Shown in pieces: positions 1 through 13,422 of a stretch of DNA of 64,000 nucleotides; positions within the stretch are counted from its first letter, which is position 1; each line of letters starts with the position of its first letter. Source of the stretch: Agrypnia vestita. Its lineage: Eukaryota > Arthropoda > Insecta > Trichoptera > Phryganeidae. Made by a program: the position numbers and the translations under genes. The stretch lies in contig JADDOH010002323.1 in assembly GCA_016648135.1 (NCBI GenBank), positions 1 to 64,000 on the forward strand, written 5' to 3'. The notes under the pieces were generated by a model. It searched no databases. It was not told the DNA's origin and saw nothing but the letters and a program-made list of their open reading frames with translations.

Positions 1-1325
1 TAGTGTACGTATTTTTATTGTAACATAAATGTATAGATTATTAGGTTCGTTAGATTTTTTTATTACATAATATTATGCAATTGTTTCCACACTGCTCCTA
101 TAAAAGAATTTGAAGTTATTACGATACACAACGGGGTCCTTCATCCATTAGACGAATCATGTGCCAATTCAACGACGTATTACGAATAGTATATATTGTA
201 TTTATCGAGATTTAGTCGCATTTATTATTCTTAGTGAGGTTTTTAGTATTGGTTCCAGGCGCCATTATGAGGCGGAAATAGTTCATATTCATAGCCCGAC
301 TGCAATAGGTATTTTTGTCGCGTAAGAGGTAGCACTTTTAGAAATATAACTATGTTTTATGTTTAGTCCCTGACGGACAGGATGGTATAGCTGTGGCTAT
401 TTAGGTAATTTACTTAGTAAATGCAAAGGGCATTAGGTATTTTCAATATAGTATGCGAACCCAAGATGTTAGAAATATTTTAGTTAATATTTTTAGTTAA
501 TTTTGCATTCAAAAGCGAAATTTTCACAGAATAATTATTTCCAGTTAATAATATATATTTTAGTTAAATGTATAGCTAGCACAGGCAGAGTATTAATATT
601 GTATAGAATACAATATTTATAATATTTCAAGAAGGTATAATATTTTATTCCGCGATCCTTTTATAGTTACAGCGTATCTGTCGACCTCAGCCGTTGCCAC
701 CCGCGCCATACAACTATTTTCGCTAACATCATACGGCAAATGACTTTATTCATTGCAATGAAATTATATTATTTAAAAATTATTTTCAGTTAATACGTAT
801 TTTTAGTTAATTTATCGTATAGAATAATTTCTGATAGTATAGAACATTATTTCATATGAAAAGTTGAATTTTAGTAGTAGTAATATTTCTGTATTGAATA
901 TTTAATTTTTAACAACTGTATCGCTACATCATATGGTTGAAGTCGACCGGTTGCATCCTGTCGCTCAATCGCGCCCGCTCACATATAAGAATAATGAAAT
1001 ATTTGATAATCCAATATATTGTATTTTGAACGCGACGGTTTGCTACTTACTAACCTTCATTATTTAGTAGGACCCACATTAGGGTCATCTTACATCGTTA
1101 GCCGTGAAAAGAATATGATTTACATTGATTTGCAATGGAATGATTTGTATTATAGATTGCTTCGCCTTATATATTCAACACACACCCCATGGGATGTCTA
1201 ACTCTGGTGCCGGACCAGGAGCTATACTAAATTATTATTAAATGTATCAAGGCCCCGAGATGCCCTACTATCTAACTGGTTCATCACAGTGGTGCCGGTG
1301 ACCAGACAGGAGCGTATTCGTTGGA
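1..1325. repeat. Long direct repeat, copy 1
   Basis: The first ~480 bases are nearly identical to 8363-8850. After that the two copies share only blocks: the TTTTAGTTAA-rich part, a TATTCCGCG block, a GCTCACATATAAGAA block and a terminal GGTGCCGGACCA block. The copy probably begins left of the window. It contains recurring AGTTAATATTTTTAGTTAA words and no credible reading frame. It could be a long terminal repeat of a non-coding retroelement or a segmental duplication; the ends do not decide this. Confidence 0.75.
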
Positions 1326-4300
1326 CTCATTTGCATAGTAATAAAATCATTTTGGTTTAGTTAATATTATAAATGAAAGAAAATATTTGATTATAAAAGC
1401 GGTTTTATTTAAACAATTGCGAACCACGGTCCGTGACATCAAAGAAAAAAGATTGAGCATTTATGTGAACCACGTACGAGATTTGTAGACAAACGTGATA
1501 CTAGGTATTAGAAATTTCTTTAGGTTGTTTGTCATATAGACAGTTGGCATTTTTATTATTTAATATTTTGTGAACGAAAATTATTGTAGTAATTTTGGTC
1601 CTTGTGATATATTAGTTCGATTTTGGAATGCCTGTTTCTTTGTATAAGTATTGCTCCATTTTATAGAATATGTGATTTATTTCATATCTCATTCATTTTA
1701 TGTGGTTTGAATTCAAATGATTCACATTTGAAAAATATTTTAATAATTGTTTGAATGCGATCTCACAAGTAAGCCACCGTCACAATCTAAAAAAGACCAT
1801 CGGGATTTGCGGATCGCAGTATATCAAATATGTAGTTGAGATTCAAACGATTCACATTTGAATGGTTTTAATTATTGCGTTTGTGTTTGTGTTTCGCAAA
1901 TATACCACCGAACACGGCCAAAGCCGCCGGGTTTGCGAACGCTGTGTAATGGGAGAACACGCGCGACACGGCTTCCCATACAGTACCCTCCGGGTCATGT
2001 TTCGCCCGACCGCGTGAGTTCGTGAATAGACCCGAGACGGTTGAGGGTTTAAGGTTTAACAAGTTCGACCTTCGCGTTCGGGCTAGTACGAAAAGACAGT
2101 TAGCTACGCCGAACGGATTCGCACGGCGCCCGAAATGCAAAAATATACACCTGTATTATGGGCAGATCACCGCGACAGATTTCAGTGCGCGCCACGGAGG
2201 GTTTATGATAGCTTAAAATTCGGTTTTAATTTAATTTCTTATATTAATATAAACTAATAATTAACCAACGCTATATAAAATCTGTTCAGTGGCAAATATT
2301 TTCGCTTACGAGTTATGCAATAGTAATTAATATTAATAGCGGAAAAATATAAAAGTAAAAATAAATATAAAAACCGGATAACAATTTAGTAGAAAATATA
2401 AACACGAGAATATATGAATCTAAAAGAAAAGAAGATATAAAAACGAAAACTTTTAGTATACGGGTACACAGGAATGTGAACATTTGATGTATATTTTATT
2501 TTATAAAAAAAATTATAAATCCGATGTTTTATAATATTTACTTTTCTCTTTCGGTTATGTACTTTTATGATACAAATGCAAAAAATATTTTAATATTTAT
2601 CCGTCTGGTTTCATAATTAAAAATTAATATAAATTAATTTTAATTAAATTGAGGTTAATGTAAATTAAATAAATCCACACTTGTTATATATTTGTCTTAT
2701 GGATATTAAAAAGGGTTTCTATATTTGAAAAAAAAAGATCTTTAAATTCAGCTAAATTTTTACAGATAATAATTACACAAAAAATTAATTGATTATAGTA
2801 TCCGTACAAATCTACTTATATTATTTGATAACTTTCACGTGCATGTTTCGGAGATACCTTTTTATCGTCAAGGTGTTGTATTACAAATTGTCCTTAAAAA
2901 TAAAATGTCAATCTACAATGTTGCTGAATTAATTGAAAAAAAATTTAATTTCTTTCATTGATTTATTATGGTTCTTAATTATTCTAATTATCTAAATGTG
3001 TTCTTAATTGTTATACACAGTTATATACGGTTCTGGTTATTCAAACTAATTATAATTTCTTTGTTGTATGCAGGATTGATAGACTTGTTCGTAATATAAA
3101 CACAGACTCGTATTGTTGCACGAAATAATTATTTGAGTTTCTTGTTTTGATCTAAAATTATTTTGATTTGAATTACAAGAATAAAATTACTTCCATTTTA
3201 TTTACAAGACGGCCTGGCATATGAATTAAAATGGTCATACTACCGCCATCTAGCGGAAATCAGAGAAAGTTTTGAGCCTTCGCTAGTATTAGTCTATAGG
3301 AAGCGGTAATAGAGAGCGCAATATATATATACTCTTAGTAACGAATAATTAAAAACTGGACTTGTTTTTTTTTTATATATATTCCTTTGTTTCGCTTCAT
3401 TGCAACGTTAATTGAAATTGTTTTATCTTCATTAATAAATATTATATTACAATATACGTTGATATAGCTTATTTATAGGCAGAGTAGAAATAAACATCTC
3501 ACTACTTCAAATTTCGTACGTATCTATATAAGGGTTGTTTTAGTTTTGGGCGCAATCTTCTTGGAAATAATACAAAAGTAAATCCGGAATTAACGATATG
3601 TGAGTTTCTTCAAGTTTTGAGAAGTCGTAACGCTATGATTGATTAAGCATTTATTGTTTTTACTATACATTGGGTGTATGTAGAAATCCTTTTGAATAGT
3701 GATAAAATAAAATAAAAAATAAATTTTTCAGGAGAGCTTTTGAATTCTTCTGGAACATTTTGAAAAAAAAAAAAATTTTGAAAATAGATTTTTAGTAGAT
3801 TAAATAGTAGTAGCATAACGAAATCATTAGCTTCATCCACCTTCATGCGTCGTCGTGGCCATTACTTTTAGATTGAGGTAGAAAGGTTGGACGTTTGGAT
3901 CTTGAATAGATTCCAGTCGTATAGCAAACCGAATTATACGTTAGGAATTCTTGATTCAGTTACACACATACATCTTCTGTGGATATCAGTGTTGGTGATG
4001 ACTACTACAGCTAGTACAGATATTAGGGTTCACCTCTTCTGATTTGTAACAGTGTACTTCGCTAAACATGTTCGCGTTGTTAAAGGAACACTTTAAAATT
4101 TTATAATGTTATGTTACATATAAGTATGGGGATGATGAATACGGAACATATTAATAAAGTTGTTTTAGGTTTTCAATAAGTTTTGGGAGGAACGATATTA
4201 CAGTTATACGGAGGAGTCGCGCCTGATTATTTGACAAACGCTTAACAATTTGGGGGAAGACAGGTTAGTAAGGAATAGTTATGGGAAACTTTTCTTGACA

Positions 4301-4430
4301 TCTGGATGCACTTCTTCTACAAACATGCGTCGTCTTTAGATATCACTCTTGAGGGTTGGCTGGAAAGTTAGTTGAGACGGATAATAGTTATATATACTTT
4401 TACGTTCTACAATTATCGAAGGGTTTGTTC
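1326..4430. other. Gene-free AT-rich stretch
   Basis: I see no coding region here. A 22-bp word (ATTCAAAYGATTCACATTTG plus AA) occurs at 1711-1732 and 1841-1862 with one mismatch. The more GC-rich part at 1900-2210 has overlapping frames on both strands, but neither resembles a protein I recognise. Confidence 0.5.
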
Positions 4431-4437
4431 CTATCCT

Positions 4438-5130
4438 TTTCTTCCTCTTCTTCTTCTTCGTCTTCTTCTTATTCGTATATGCTAACGGTTATATATATAT
4501 TTTCTTTCCCCTTTTAGTTATATTGACTTCAACAGCGTCTTCTTCTTCTTCGGTACGAAGGTTTTCTTTATTGGTTATGTTCACTCTAGTCTTCTTCTTC
4601 TTTGAATACATACCGTTTATGCTTCTCTTCTATAAATAGCAATTATTACAATACGTTGCAACTACTTTTTCGTCTTATGGTATATCTTACGACTACTTCT
4701 CTACTTTCTTCTTCTTCTTCTTTTCTTCTTCTTTCTTCTCCTTTCTTTCTTCTTCTTCTTCTTATTTTCCTATAACTACATTCATTTCGTCTTCTTCCGT
4801 TTATCTTATACTTATCAACTGTTTTTCTTCGTCTTCTCTTCATCTTCTTCTTCTTCTTTTTTTCCTATAACTACATTCATGTCGTCTTCTTCCGTATATC
4901 TTATAATTTTCGACTGTTTTCTACGTCTTTTCTTCGTCTTCTTTTGTTCTTTGCCTACTGCTACATTCGCGTCTTCTAATTTTATATCTTTCGACTACTT
5001 CTTCTTCGTCTTTATCTACTACTACACTCGGTTGTGACTTTCCTTCTTTATCTTATGCCTTTCGATGGATTCATTTTCTTCTTCTTCTGCTGTCATCCAC
5101 TACTTTTGCGGCTTCTTCTTCCTCTTCTTC
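4438..5130. repeat. CTT/GAA-rich degenerate tandem array
   Basis: Long runs of CTT alternate with a recurring TTTCCTATAACTACATTCAT block (about 4766 and 4860, with decayed versions near 4955 and 5017), so the period is roughly 95 bp. The minus strand reads as Lys/Arg/Glu-rich low-complexity peptide, which is a composition artefact and not a gene. Confidence 0.75.
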
Positions 5131-6103
5131 ATCATATTACACCAACAATAAATTGTGGCAGTCATTACAGTATACGTAGGATATTGGGGACAATAGGTTG
5201 ATCTTACATAAGAGGACATGTATTGCGCATATGAATAGAGTTCATAGCTCAGATGGGGTACAAGAGTTAATTTTGTCGCGGTTTGCAATCATAGTAGGAA
5301 TATGCGGTTGACTATTCACTCGGTTAAAACAGGACGAAACGAGTTAGAAATAGAAGAGTGTGTATAGTTTGGGGGAAGGGTTTGCTCTTTATATTAGGAA
5401 GCTGGTTGTTAAGTTTATATGAATAGATTGTACATTAATTCGTAGGTTAACATAATTCTGGAACTTCAGATTAATCGTAGCTCGCATTTCATAGGAGAAA
5501 TATACAGTTAATATTTACTCGGTTGAGTTGGTTTGTATAGCTTGAAGGGGATGTGGGGAGTGTTAGTGGGAGTATATTCTGGGGGAAGGGAGGTATATGC
5601 TGGGGAAAGTAGTATAGAGTTGCGAGGTGGTGAACACTAGGAGTGTACCATTGTAAGGGAAGCAAGGAGGATAACAAAGTGGGGGAAGGAGTGTTCCTTT
5701 TAAGTGTTGATAACAGGATGGAGCTTGAGTAGTTAGCAGACACAATGATGAGATTACTGAGGCATTCAATCGATTATGAAGAATCGAACCTTTTCAATCA
5801 ATTGAATAAATTAGATACAGTCCCTTTTGCTTTCAAATCTTATATTTATATTAGTTGTACACTTTTCATTTGAATGATAGGCAGATGGGTTACAGTAGCT
5901 TTAAATACGCAAAAAGGATTCCATTGAAAAGGAATTCTACCCTAATGAAATATAGTACGCGGGGAAAAGAAAGAACAACGATTTATTTTAAAAGGAATTT
6001 TAGAAACTCTTGATAAGTATCGCGAAATATACTATCCTATTGGGTTATTTAGCAGATAGGCTTGGTCTGATAGATCATTCCTCTCTCTAAATAAGGGGGA
6101 AGC
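5131..6103. other. Gene-free stretch with repeated G-runs
   Basis: No gene is visible. The word GGGGGAAG occurs at 5371, 5581, 5681 and 6095, and also at 4252, which is many for such an AT-rich region. The last copy lies directly before the LTR-like segment, where a polypurine tract would be expected. Confidence 0.45.
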
Positions 6104-7116
6104 TGTGATGGTCGACATAGAGATAGATTTAATAAATTTAGAAAATCTTAAAATAATAATATTCAAAAAAGTCAAGTATGGACATCAAAAATATATTTCT
6201 TCTGTTTGGAATCGTTTAAAAGTAAAAGCCTGATATATTTCTTCTTAAGATTCTATGTATTACAAGAGGCTAACAAAATATTGAATATTCAGCTATACAA
6301 GTAATATTTCTTAGATCTTTATTATACCATAGATATAATTCTGTGTTAAATTAATATCGTTTGCCAATCCTAATAGACTCGACCTTGTGAGTAGGTGCGA
6401 ACGAGCCTTTATTATTTATGAATCGGAACAGCAAGTCTCGCGTGTAGCGAGTGCTTTACTCTTATTTTAACGAACGGACCAATCACAGGCACGCGTTACC
6501 TTTCGACGGGTTGAGCCGGAGGCGACCGTCCTGATGACTGAATCCGGCCAATGGCGAGCGCCGGCGGTGAGGTCATCGCTCATAGGATGAGTCACTGCAC
6601 TAGCGTGGATTTCGAAGATATGGTGCAATCGAGAGTATAAAAGGAGCGAACACGAGATACTCAGCCCCTTCAGTTCGAGACCAGACTTGCGAGCGGGAGC
6701 GCTGCCCAACAGACTACCGACGGAGCCCTGAGTTCCAGAACAGCATTTGCGGACGGAGTTGCTGCCCGGACGTATGGAGGAATCTACCATTCATCAGTAC
6801 CAGAGAGGATCATACCGCCACTGTGTAACAGCTAAGGAACATATTTATATTATCTATTACGGTTAATTATTTTCACTATCGAAATGTATTTATTTTGGGA
6901 ATATTTGAGTTCGGAATAATTGTGTAATTAAATATCACGATTGCTTGTGTGATATTGGTTCAAATCGTACGAGAATTCCTTCCAAACGGATGTATTTTTA
7001 TGCAAAGCAAATTTCATACCGTTTATGCTGAAAATTGAATACACGGAGTTCTATATGAATTACTTAGTAGCATTATAATAATTACTGTATTGCGTAGGTA
7101 TTGCGCAATCATTACA
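6104..7116 (+). mobile_element. LTR-like segment
   Basis: The segment begins TGTGATGG right after the purine run AAGGGGGAAG (6093-6102) and can be closed at 7116 with CATTACA. The ends therefore form TG...CA termini with a short inverted match (TGTGATG / TGTAATG). A TATA box and start-site motif lie in the middle, as in gypsy or BEL/Pao LTRs. Two imperfect ~37-nt copies, each ending in a GCTGCCC block, lie at about 6670-6706 and 6730-6768. No gag or pol frame is adjacent, so this would be a solo or relic LTR. The right boundary is inferred only from the terminal inverted match. Confidence 0.45.
6636..6675 (+). promoter_or_regulatory. TATA box plus initiator in the LTR-like segment
   Basis: TATAAAAGG lies at 6636-6644. 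An initiator-like TCAGTT lies at 6670-6675, with another A start candidate at 6663 only 27 nt from the TATA box. This spacing fits an RNA polymerase II core promoter of retroelement type. Confidence 0.5.
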
Positions 7117-7239
7117 CTCGGTCTACAACTAACTCTTTATGAATCGAGTACCTCGGTATATTCAGCTTAATAAGCGGCTTCAGAATGACGAGTAAAGGAC
7201 AGAATGGGGAGATCTAACTAAAGATTGGGGATATCTGGT

Positions 7240-8001
7240 TTGTGTTAGCCTAGCTGGCTGAGGGGTGGATGATTGCCGGCACTTGGGCGTGGAACCCGCA
7301 CAAGCCCCTGCAGGGCCCCTTAAAGGCGGGGTCCTCCTTGTTGCTCGGGGTCGTCAATAAACCGACCACCTAACCTCATCTGGCGCAAACTACTTAAACC
7401 CACAAAAAGGTTCCCTTTGTCTTTGGAAAGATTTCCATGCTTGAATGCTGTAAAACCTTGATAGAAAACGTTAACTTCTATTTCGTCCTCTGTAAGAAAG
7501 ACAGGGCCAGAATAAATATTAAAATCATTCACTCATATGGAATAGCTGGGATATTATAAATATGTTACTAACACTCTAACAATTGTCCAAAGTAAATGTT
7601 GCAAGATGCAGAATCGTGGGACGCCGCTCTGAAAAGGCATAATGAGATTGCACAATAATTTGTAACATCGCTGACTATGCCCGCAAAGGAGGCTAATGTC
7701 GTCATCAAATCGTACCAAAAGAGTACATGATTCTTCAAACACCGGCCTAAAAGAAAGGCGCCTCAAGACAACACCCATCATCAGAAACTCGTACCAAAAG
7801 AAGTACGGCCTTCTCAATTATAAGCCTAAAAGAGGGGCGTCACAGGATCACATCTCGTAAAGAAGAGATAGAGTCTCGGGATGCAGTAAGTTCCGGAGGA
7901 ACAAGGGGGGCCGTTTAGTCACTTAGGAAGTCGGCCACCGGGTTTAGGCGGGCGCGGGGCCTCTACCCCCCTCGGCAGAGATGCTGAGGGTTTAAAAAAA
8001 A
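7240..8001 (+). mobile_element. Probable non-LTR element 3' region
   Basis: This GC-rich block stands out from its AT-rich surroundings and ends in a run of A at about 7994-8002, as 3' untranslated regions of poly(A)-type non-LTR elements do. It contains two copies of a ~78-bp unit starting TCGTACCAAAAG (about 7710 and 7789), each followed by CCTAAAAG and GGCG. Open frames on the minus strand here are shadows. The element clade is not identifiable. Confidence 0.35.
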
Positions 8002-8362
8002 ACAAAATTTAGCATTCAAAGAAACTATTATTTTATATAAACTCACGGACTGTTATAAAATTCCTACGAACAAACCATCCCCGAGACCTTATCTACTTAT
8101 TTATAAAGAAGTTTCGCTTCAAAAATGTCTTATTTCGTAGATAGCAAATATATGTATTATTTTCCCCAGGAATTAATATGAACAGGTTCATACACGTCTA
8201 AGACGACACCATTCAAGGTAAGAATATGTTAATATAAAGTGTTTAAAATTATTAGTTTCAGTGTTATTTAATATGTGAATTTCTCCTCTTTATGCCGTTC
8301 GATTGATTTTATTGGGTTGTTTCCAAACGGAAATGTTTTATTTCTAATACACGAATTCTTCT

Positions 8363-9465
8363 GGTGAACGTATTTTATTGTAACATAAATGTATAGATTA
8401 TTAGGTTCGTTAGATGTTTTTATTACGTAATATTATGCAATTGTTTCCACACTGCTCCTATAAAAGAATTTGAAGTTATTACGATACACAACGGGGTCCT
8501 TCATCCATTAGACGAATCATGTGCCAATTCAACGACGTATTACGAATAGTATATATTGTATTTATCGAGATTTAGTCGCATTTATTATTTCTAGTGAGGT
8601 TTTTAGTATTGGTTCCAGGCGCCATTATGAGGCGGAAATAGTTCATATTCATAGCCCGACTGCAATAGGTATTTTTGTCGCGTAAGAGGTAGCACTTTTA
8701 GAAATATAACTATGTTTTATGTTTAGTCCCTGACGGACAGGATGGTATAGCTGTGGCTATTTAGGTAATATACTTAGTAAATGCAAAGGGCATTAGATAT
8801 TTTCAATATAGTATGCGAACCCAAGATGTTAGAAATATTTTAGTTCCTATAATTTCATTGAATATTTGCTGCAGAATAATATTTGATGAGAGAAGTAGTT
8901 AATATTCCATTCAAAGCAAAAGTTTTAGTCAATATCTTTATAGGTAATATTCAACAGCAAATTAGAAATATTTTTAGTTAATATTTTTAGTTAATATTGC
9001 ATTCAAAAGCGCAATTTTCACAGAATAATTATTTCCAGTTAATAATATATATTTTAGTTAAATGTATAGTTAGCACAGGCAGAGTATTAATATTGTATAG
9101 AATACATTATTTATAATATTTCAAGAAGGTATAATATTTTATTCCGCGTTCATTATATAGTTACAACGCAATGGGCAGTCGTGCCCCTCTTGCGTTATGC
9201 AGAGCGTCGCGCGCTCACATATAAGAAAAATGTTCTATTTTTATATTGAGATTTATATTATATTATACTTCCGCCTTTTACGTTTGGACCACCCCCTCAT
9301 ACATCACTCTGGTGCCGGACCAAGAGATATATTGGATTTCTATATTTATCAAAACCACACCTTTTGACGAGGAGCTATACCAAATTATTATTAAATGTAT
9401 CAAGGCCGCGATGCCACACTATCTACCTGGGTCACCACAGTGCTTACCGTGACCAGGAGAACGAT
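8363..9465. repeat. Long direct repeat, copy 2
   Basis: This is the same orientation as copy 1. The first ~490 bases match positions ~8-500 with only scattered substitutions. About 130 bp at 8846-8980 is extra relative to copy 1. The second half matches copy 1 only in patches and ends at the shared GTGACCAG word. Confidence 0.75.
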
Positions 9466-11323
9466 TTATATTGAAATACAATAAAATGCATTATAACATT
9501 AATTGAACATCATTTCGACATTAAATACAGTCTGCTCGATTTGGTTAGGACCCTTCTATCTACCTGGATCATTACAACATTAAATTGTTTATAATAGTAA
9601 AACATAATTATACAGATACCGCTAATACTTAGCGGTGTGAGAAAAGGCCTGGCTGTTACCTACGCTTCGGTAAAACGTCGAGCAACGAACATTTCAATAT
9701 GTACTTAGTTATCAGCATTCAGTATCACACATACATAGTTATCTGAAAATTCATCTTTGTTTTTGATGATAGGTCTTCATCACATGACTGAGTTCATTAT
9801 GCGTTTAATGATTTAAGCTGATAAAATCTTATCACATTTCCTCAGGTAATCACACTCTTCGTAGGTACTTTCAAATAAATAATTCGTTTGGGTTTTTCCC
9901 GTTATCAGGACGTGACAAATTAACATGAGACAAGATCGATTATGGTTCCGTCAGGATAAGGTTATAAAAAAATTAACAGATATGGAAGCGATTTACAACA
10001 GATTTGTTACCAGTAACCGGTATAGTGCAATAATATCTGCATAAAGATAAGGAAACAGAACTTACGATATTCAAATCAAATTTACTTTCCTTCCATAGTT
10101 TTTATTTGAATTATTTGCGATTTTTACACAGAGGGTGTTGTCGCAGTTCTTAATCCTTCCATACATGTCTACTGAAACTATTAAAACTAATATTTTAGCT
10201 AATCTTATAACCATAAATTCCTAACTTTAATACGAATAGAATCATGACTGTGAAGAGGTATTTTTTATTACCTTTATGGTATGAGGGTTAAATGATTAAA
10301 CCGTTGTCTCTATTAAGTGCAAAAAAGCCGCATGGGGAGTGTCCATAAACCGCGTAGTTCCATTTCCTTTTGAACCCCCCCCCCCCCAAACCCCAACGTA
10401 GTTTTTTTTTCCATTAATTCCGGAAGACAATTTGTGCTATTTTCTCTTTCCAAAACTATTTCAAAATTAATAACCTAACCGAAAAATGGGGGGTAAAGAA
10501 ATTGAAACTTCGGGAACGGCGTAATAATTGCATAGTAAATTTTTGGATATACCTACGTTCAAGCATCACGCAGCCGGCCGTTTGTTCAATCCTGACATGT
10601 TTGCTAACATGCACGGCAAGCAAATGGGTATTTCAGGTGCAGGTGAGTTAAATGAAGTTGCTTTGCAGTCAAAAAACTCTGAAAAAAAGATATCCGGATT
10701 CTATTGTGGTGACATATGCTCACACAACATAATGCATAACAACAGATAATGAATCAAGGTTCTCGCATTACAGAAGCGCAACCTCACAACTCTAGTGACG
10801 TTCTTGTGCACCAATCTATTAGTCATTTATCGTCAATCATCATCCATCAAGTTATCGGAACCATCAAAATATTGTTATCAAACTGACAGCGCCTAATACG
10901 TCAGACGTTTGGAAAATAAAATGTGTTTCATCAAAGGTTTTTATAAATAATTGCCCAATTTGTACAAGATAAGTAAATAAACATGAAAGTAAATTAAATC
11001 ATACGCGAGTGAGTAAAAATTGTAAAATGCATGTTTCTAAATAAAATATATAGTCACCGTGATAAAGGGTAGTTGTTTTAGAACAGATTTATCTAGTTAC
11101 CTTCAATTTAATGTGTGTAAATTCCTTATGATAGCAAACATTGAATAAATAAATGAATGTATGAAGTACGAGAGTGGTCACTTTTTGTCATATACTTATC
11201 TGAGATAACTCGTACGTTGTGTTTTAGAGAGGGCGCATACCGAAACCAGTCTACGTTAGAAGTATTACGAATAGTCAGGGTTTATATTAAAGAACACATT
11301 CTTTTTGTTCTGAAAATTTTCAT
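9466..11323. other. Gene-free stretch
   Basis: Nothing codes convincingly. There is a run of 13 C at 10375-10387. A 73-codon frame at 10528-10749 has no recognisable family or splice context. Confidence 0.5.
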
Positions 11324-11601
11324 AACCAAATTTATTAATCAATTATAAAAGACATACAGAAAAATCAAATCAATGAAAAAATATTTGTCTGCTACCGGGA
11401 TTCGAACCACCGATCTCCCCTATCCGGGGCAGATCCGTGATCCACGATCGTACATTTCCGTCAATATATTGAACTTATATGTAAATCTCTTATTATTAAT
11501 TGAGTAATACATATTATCCATGGTTCCCGGTAGCAGCCAAATGTTTTTTCGTTGATATGATTTTTCTGTATGTCTTTTCTAATTGATTAATAAATTTGGT
11601 T
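11324..11601. repeat. 77-bp inverted repeat around a tRNA-like core
   Basis: The left arm 11324-11400 and right arm 11525-11601 are reverse complements with 5 mismatches in 77 positions. Read on the minus strand, the left arm continues from GGTTCGAATCCCGGTAGCAG, a B-box-like tRNA sequence (core 11395-11450). This is either a fold-back element or two copies of a tRNA-derived SINE in inverted orientation, the right one with a truncated head. Confidence 0.7.
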
Positions 11602-11739
11602 TTAATAATCAGTGCTGTTTGTCAATTGCAAGTCTCGATTAATTTATATTTATAACTATGTCCCACTACAAAAGCTTCTGCGCCATAAACATTAAAATTA
11701 GGTACTAATTATCTTAGAAAATCGAATATCGAAATGTTC

Positions 11740-12110
11740 CAAACGGTATCAGTTGTCGACGAGCCCAGCGAGCATCCTTGCAGAAATGCTCGCCACGCCA
11801 GCGGGCGCAGGAATTCCTGGACGGCAATAAATAGACGGTACAATTAAGCGACTGGCGGTGTTTACCGTCCGCGGCCGAGCGACGGGCGGATGATCGCAAA
11901 TGTCACACTGGGAGGAGGAAGGAAGCGGCGCAGATTCCTCAAGTCTGTAAAAATGGCGCGCGAGAGCGAAACGGGCGGGAAAAACGCGCGCGAAACGGGC
12001 AGCCCGCCAGCCGCTGAAACACGCCCGACATTTCTCGCCGCTAGAACCGGCCTCGCTGGCCAGCGTCGCGCCGACTGTCAGGCAAAGGAAACCTCCCGTA
12101 CAGAAAATTC
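11740..12110. other. GC-rich island
   Basis: The composition jumps to GC- and CpG-rich (GCGCGCGA, CGGGCGGG words) for about 370 bp. Overlapping frames on both strands are composition shadows. It may be a CpG-type regulatory island or a conserved noncoding element; no promoter motif decides it. Confidence 0.35.
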
Positions 12111-13422
12111 CCATCGCTCTATACGACGCATTATGATTTTCATGTTTTAATTAAAATCAATTTATTGTTAAATTATTACAATTTTGGAACACAGTCTACT
12201 CGTACATTTACTCGGCCTATTTCCTAATTTTTACATGCTTATATTTAACTTTCTTCGTTGTTTTTTGTTTGTTTTGGTAAAATCTTGTAATTGATTTTTC
12301 ACCAACTTCCCGACTCGCTAGAGCTCTGAAACTTTCAACATTTAGGTAAAGTAGATGACCTTACATTATTAAATCATTTTCCACATGATTTGGTCATTGT
12401 TTCGATTGAAATTAATGATCACGTCACTCAGATCAGCTGAAGAACGTTCGAAAATTTATTTTAAACTTTAAAACATCGCACGAATTCTTGTGTCCATTGG
12501 TAAAACAAAGTTTGTACATGATAATTCCACTTAATAAACAAACGACTGACTTACGTGGAATTAAATTAGTTGTGAACACGATTGATTTACGAGTTATGGA
12601 AAATACCTTTGTTCGTAGTTTTTATAGCAACAAAATTGTAGTTTCAAAAAAACTAGATTGTGTAGGTAAAAGCAAGGTTTAAATAATGGGACGATTACAT
12701 TGGATTACAAATAGGCTAGGGATTATAAATAGACTATATAAATAAATTATAGAATACGTTTATGTTAAAAAATAAATGTATATTAATTGTAACAATGCTA
12801 TCCTGGTTTAACAAAAAATGGGCAGATTTATCCAATCGTCACTTAGCATGCATTACTCCAAAATTTTTGGTATCCATTGCAATACATAGATGATAGTTTG
12901 AGCTTTAGAATGGAATAACAGATGAATCATATACAAAACTGCATACCTACATAAATTTCAAATTTTTCGTTACCATAGTATGTTACTGCGGCGAAAGAGG
13001 TAACGCTGTTCCCCGAAAAGAACAAATTCTAGGTTGGTATTGCGGTAGTGACTAAATATTTATTCTATTAAAATAAATTCTCTAGGTATATCTTTTCTAT
13101 TTGATCATTATTTTTTGACTGTTTAAGAAAAAGATATTTTCACTTTTTTACAGTTAAATCACTGGTAATATAAAGATGTACCTACTGCCTCAGTATTTAA
13201 TTTCATACTTAAGACAGAGAGAGATCGTTTACATTTTATTTTAAAATACAGTTCACTAATCATATACTCGTATATTTGTATATAATATAGTTGAAATTAA
13301 GTTAAAGACAGAAATTAGAGCATTCTATAAAAATAAAATATATAAACACAAAAAAACTTTACATTTTTACCGATTAAAAGAAAATTTTACTTTATAAAGT
13401 AAAATGTGCAAAGATAATAATA
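12111..13422. other. Gene-free stretch
   Basis: This is AT-rich sequence without recognised genes or repeats. Confidence 0.5.

Noticed and set aside
4646..4843. Lys/Arg/Glu-rich minus-strand frame
   Set aside because: It is a direct translation of the CTT-rich tandem array.
6467..6790. 107-codon minus-strand frame
   Set aside because: It is antisense to the LTR-like promoter region, of GC-driven composition, with no family resemblance.
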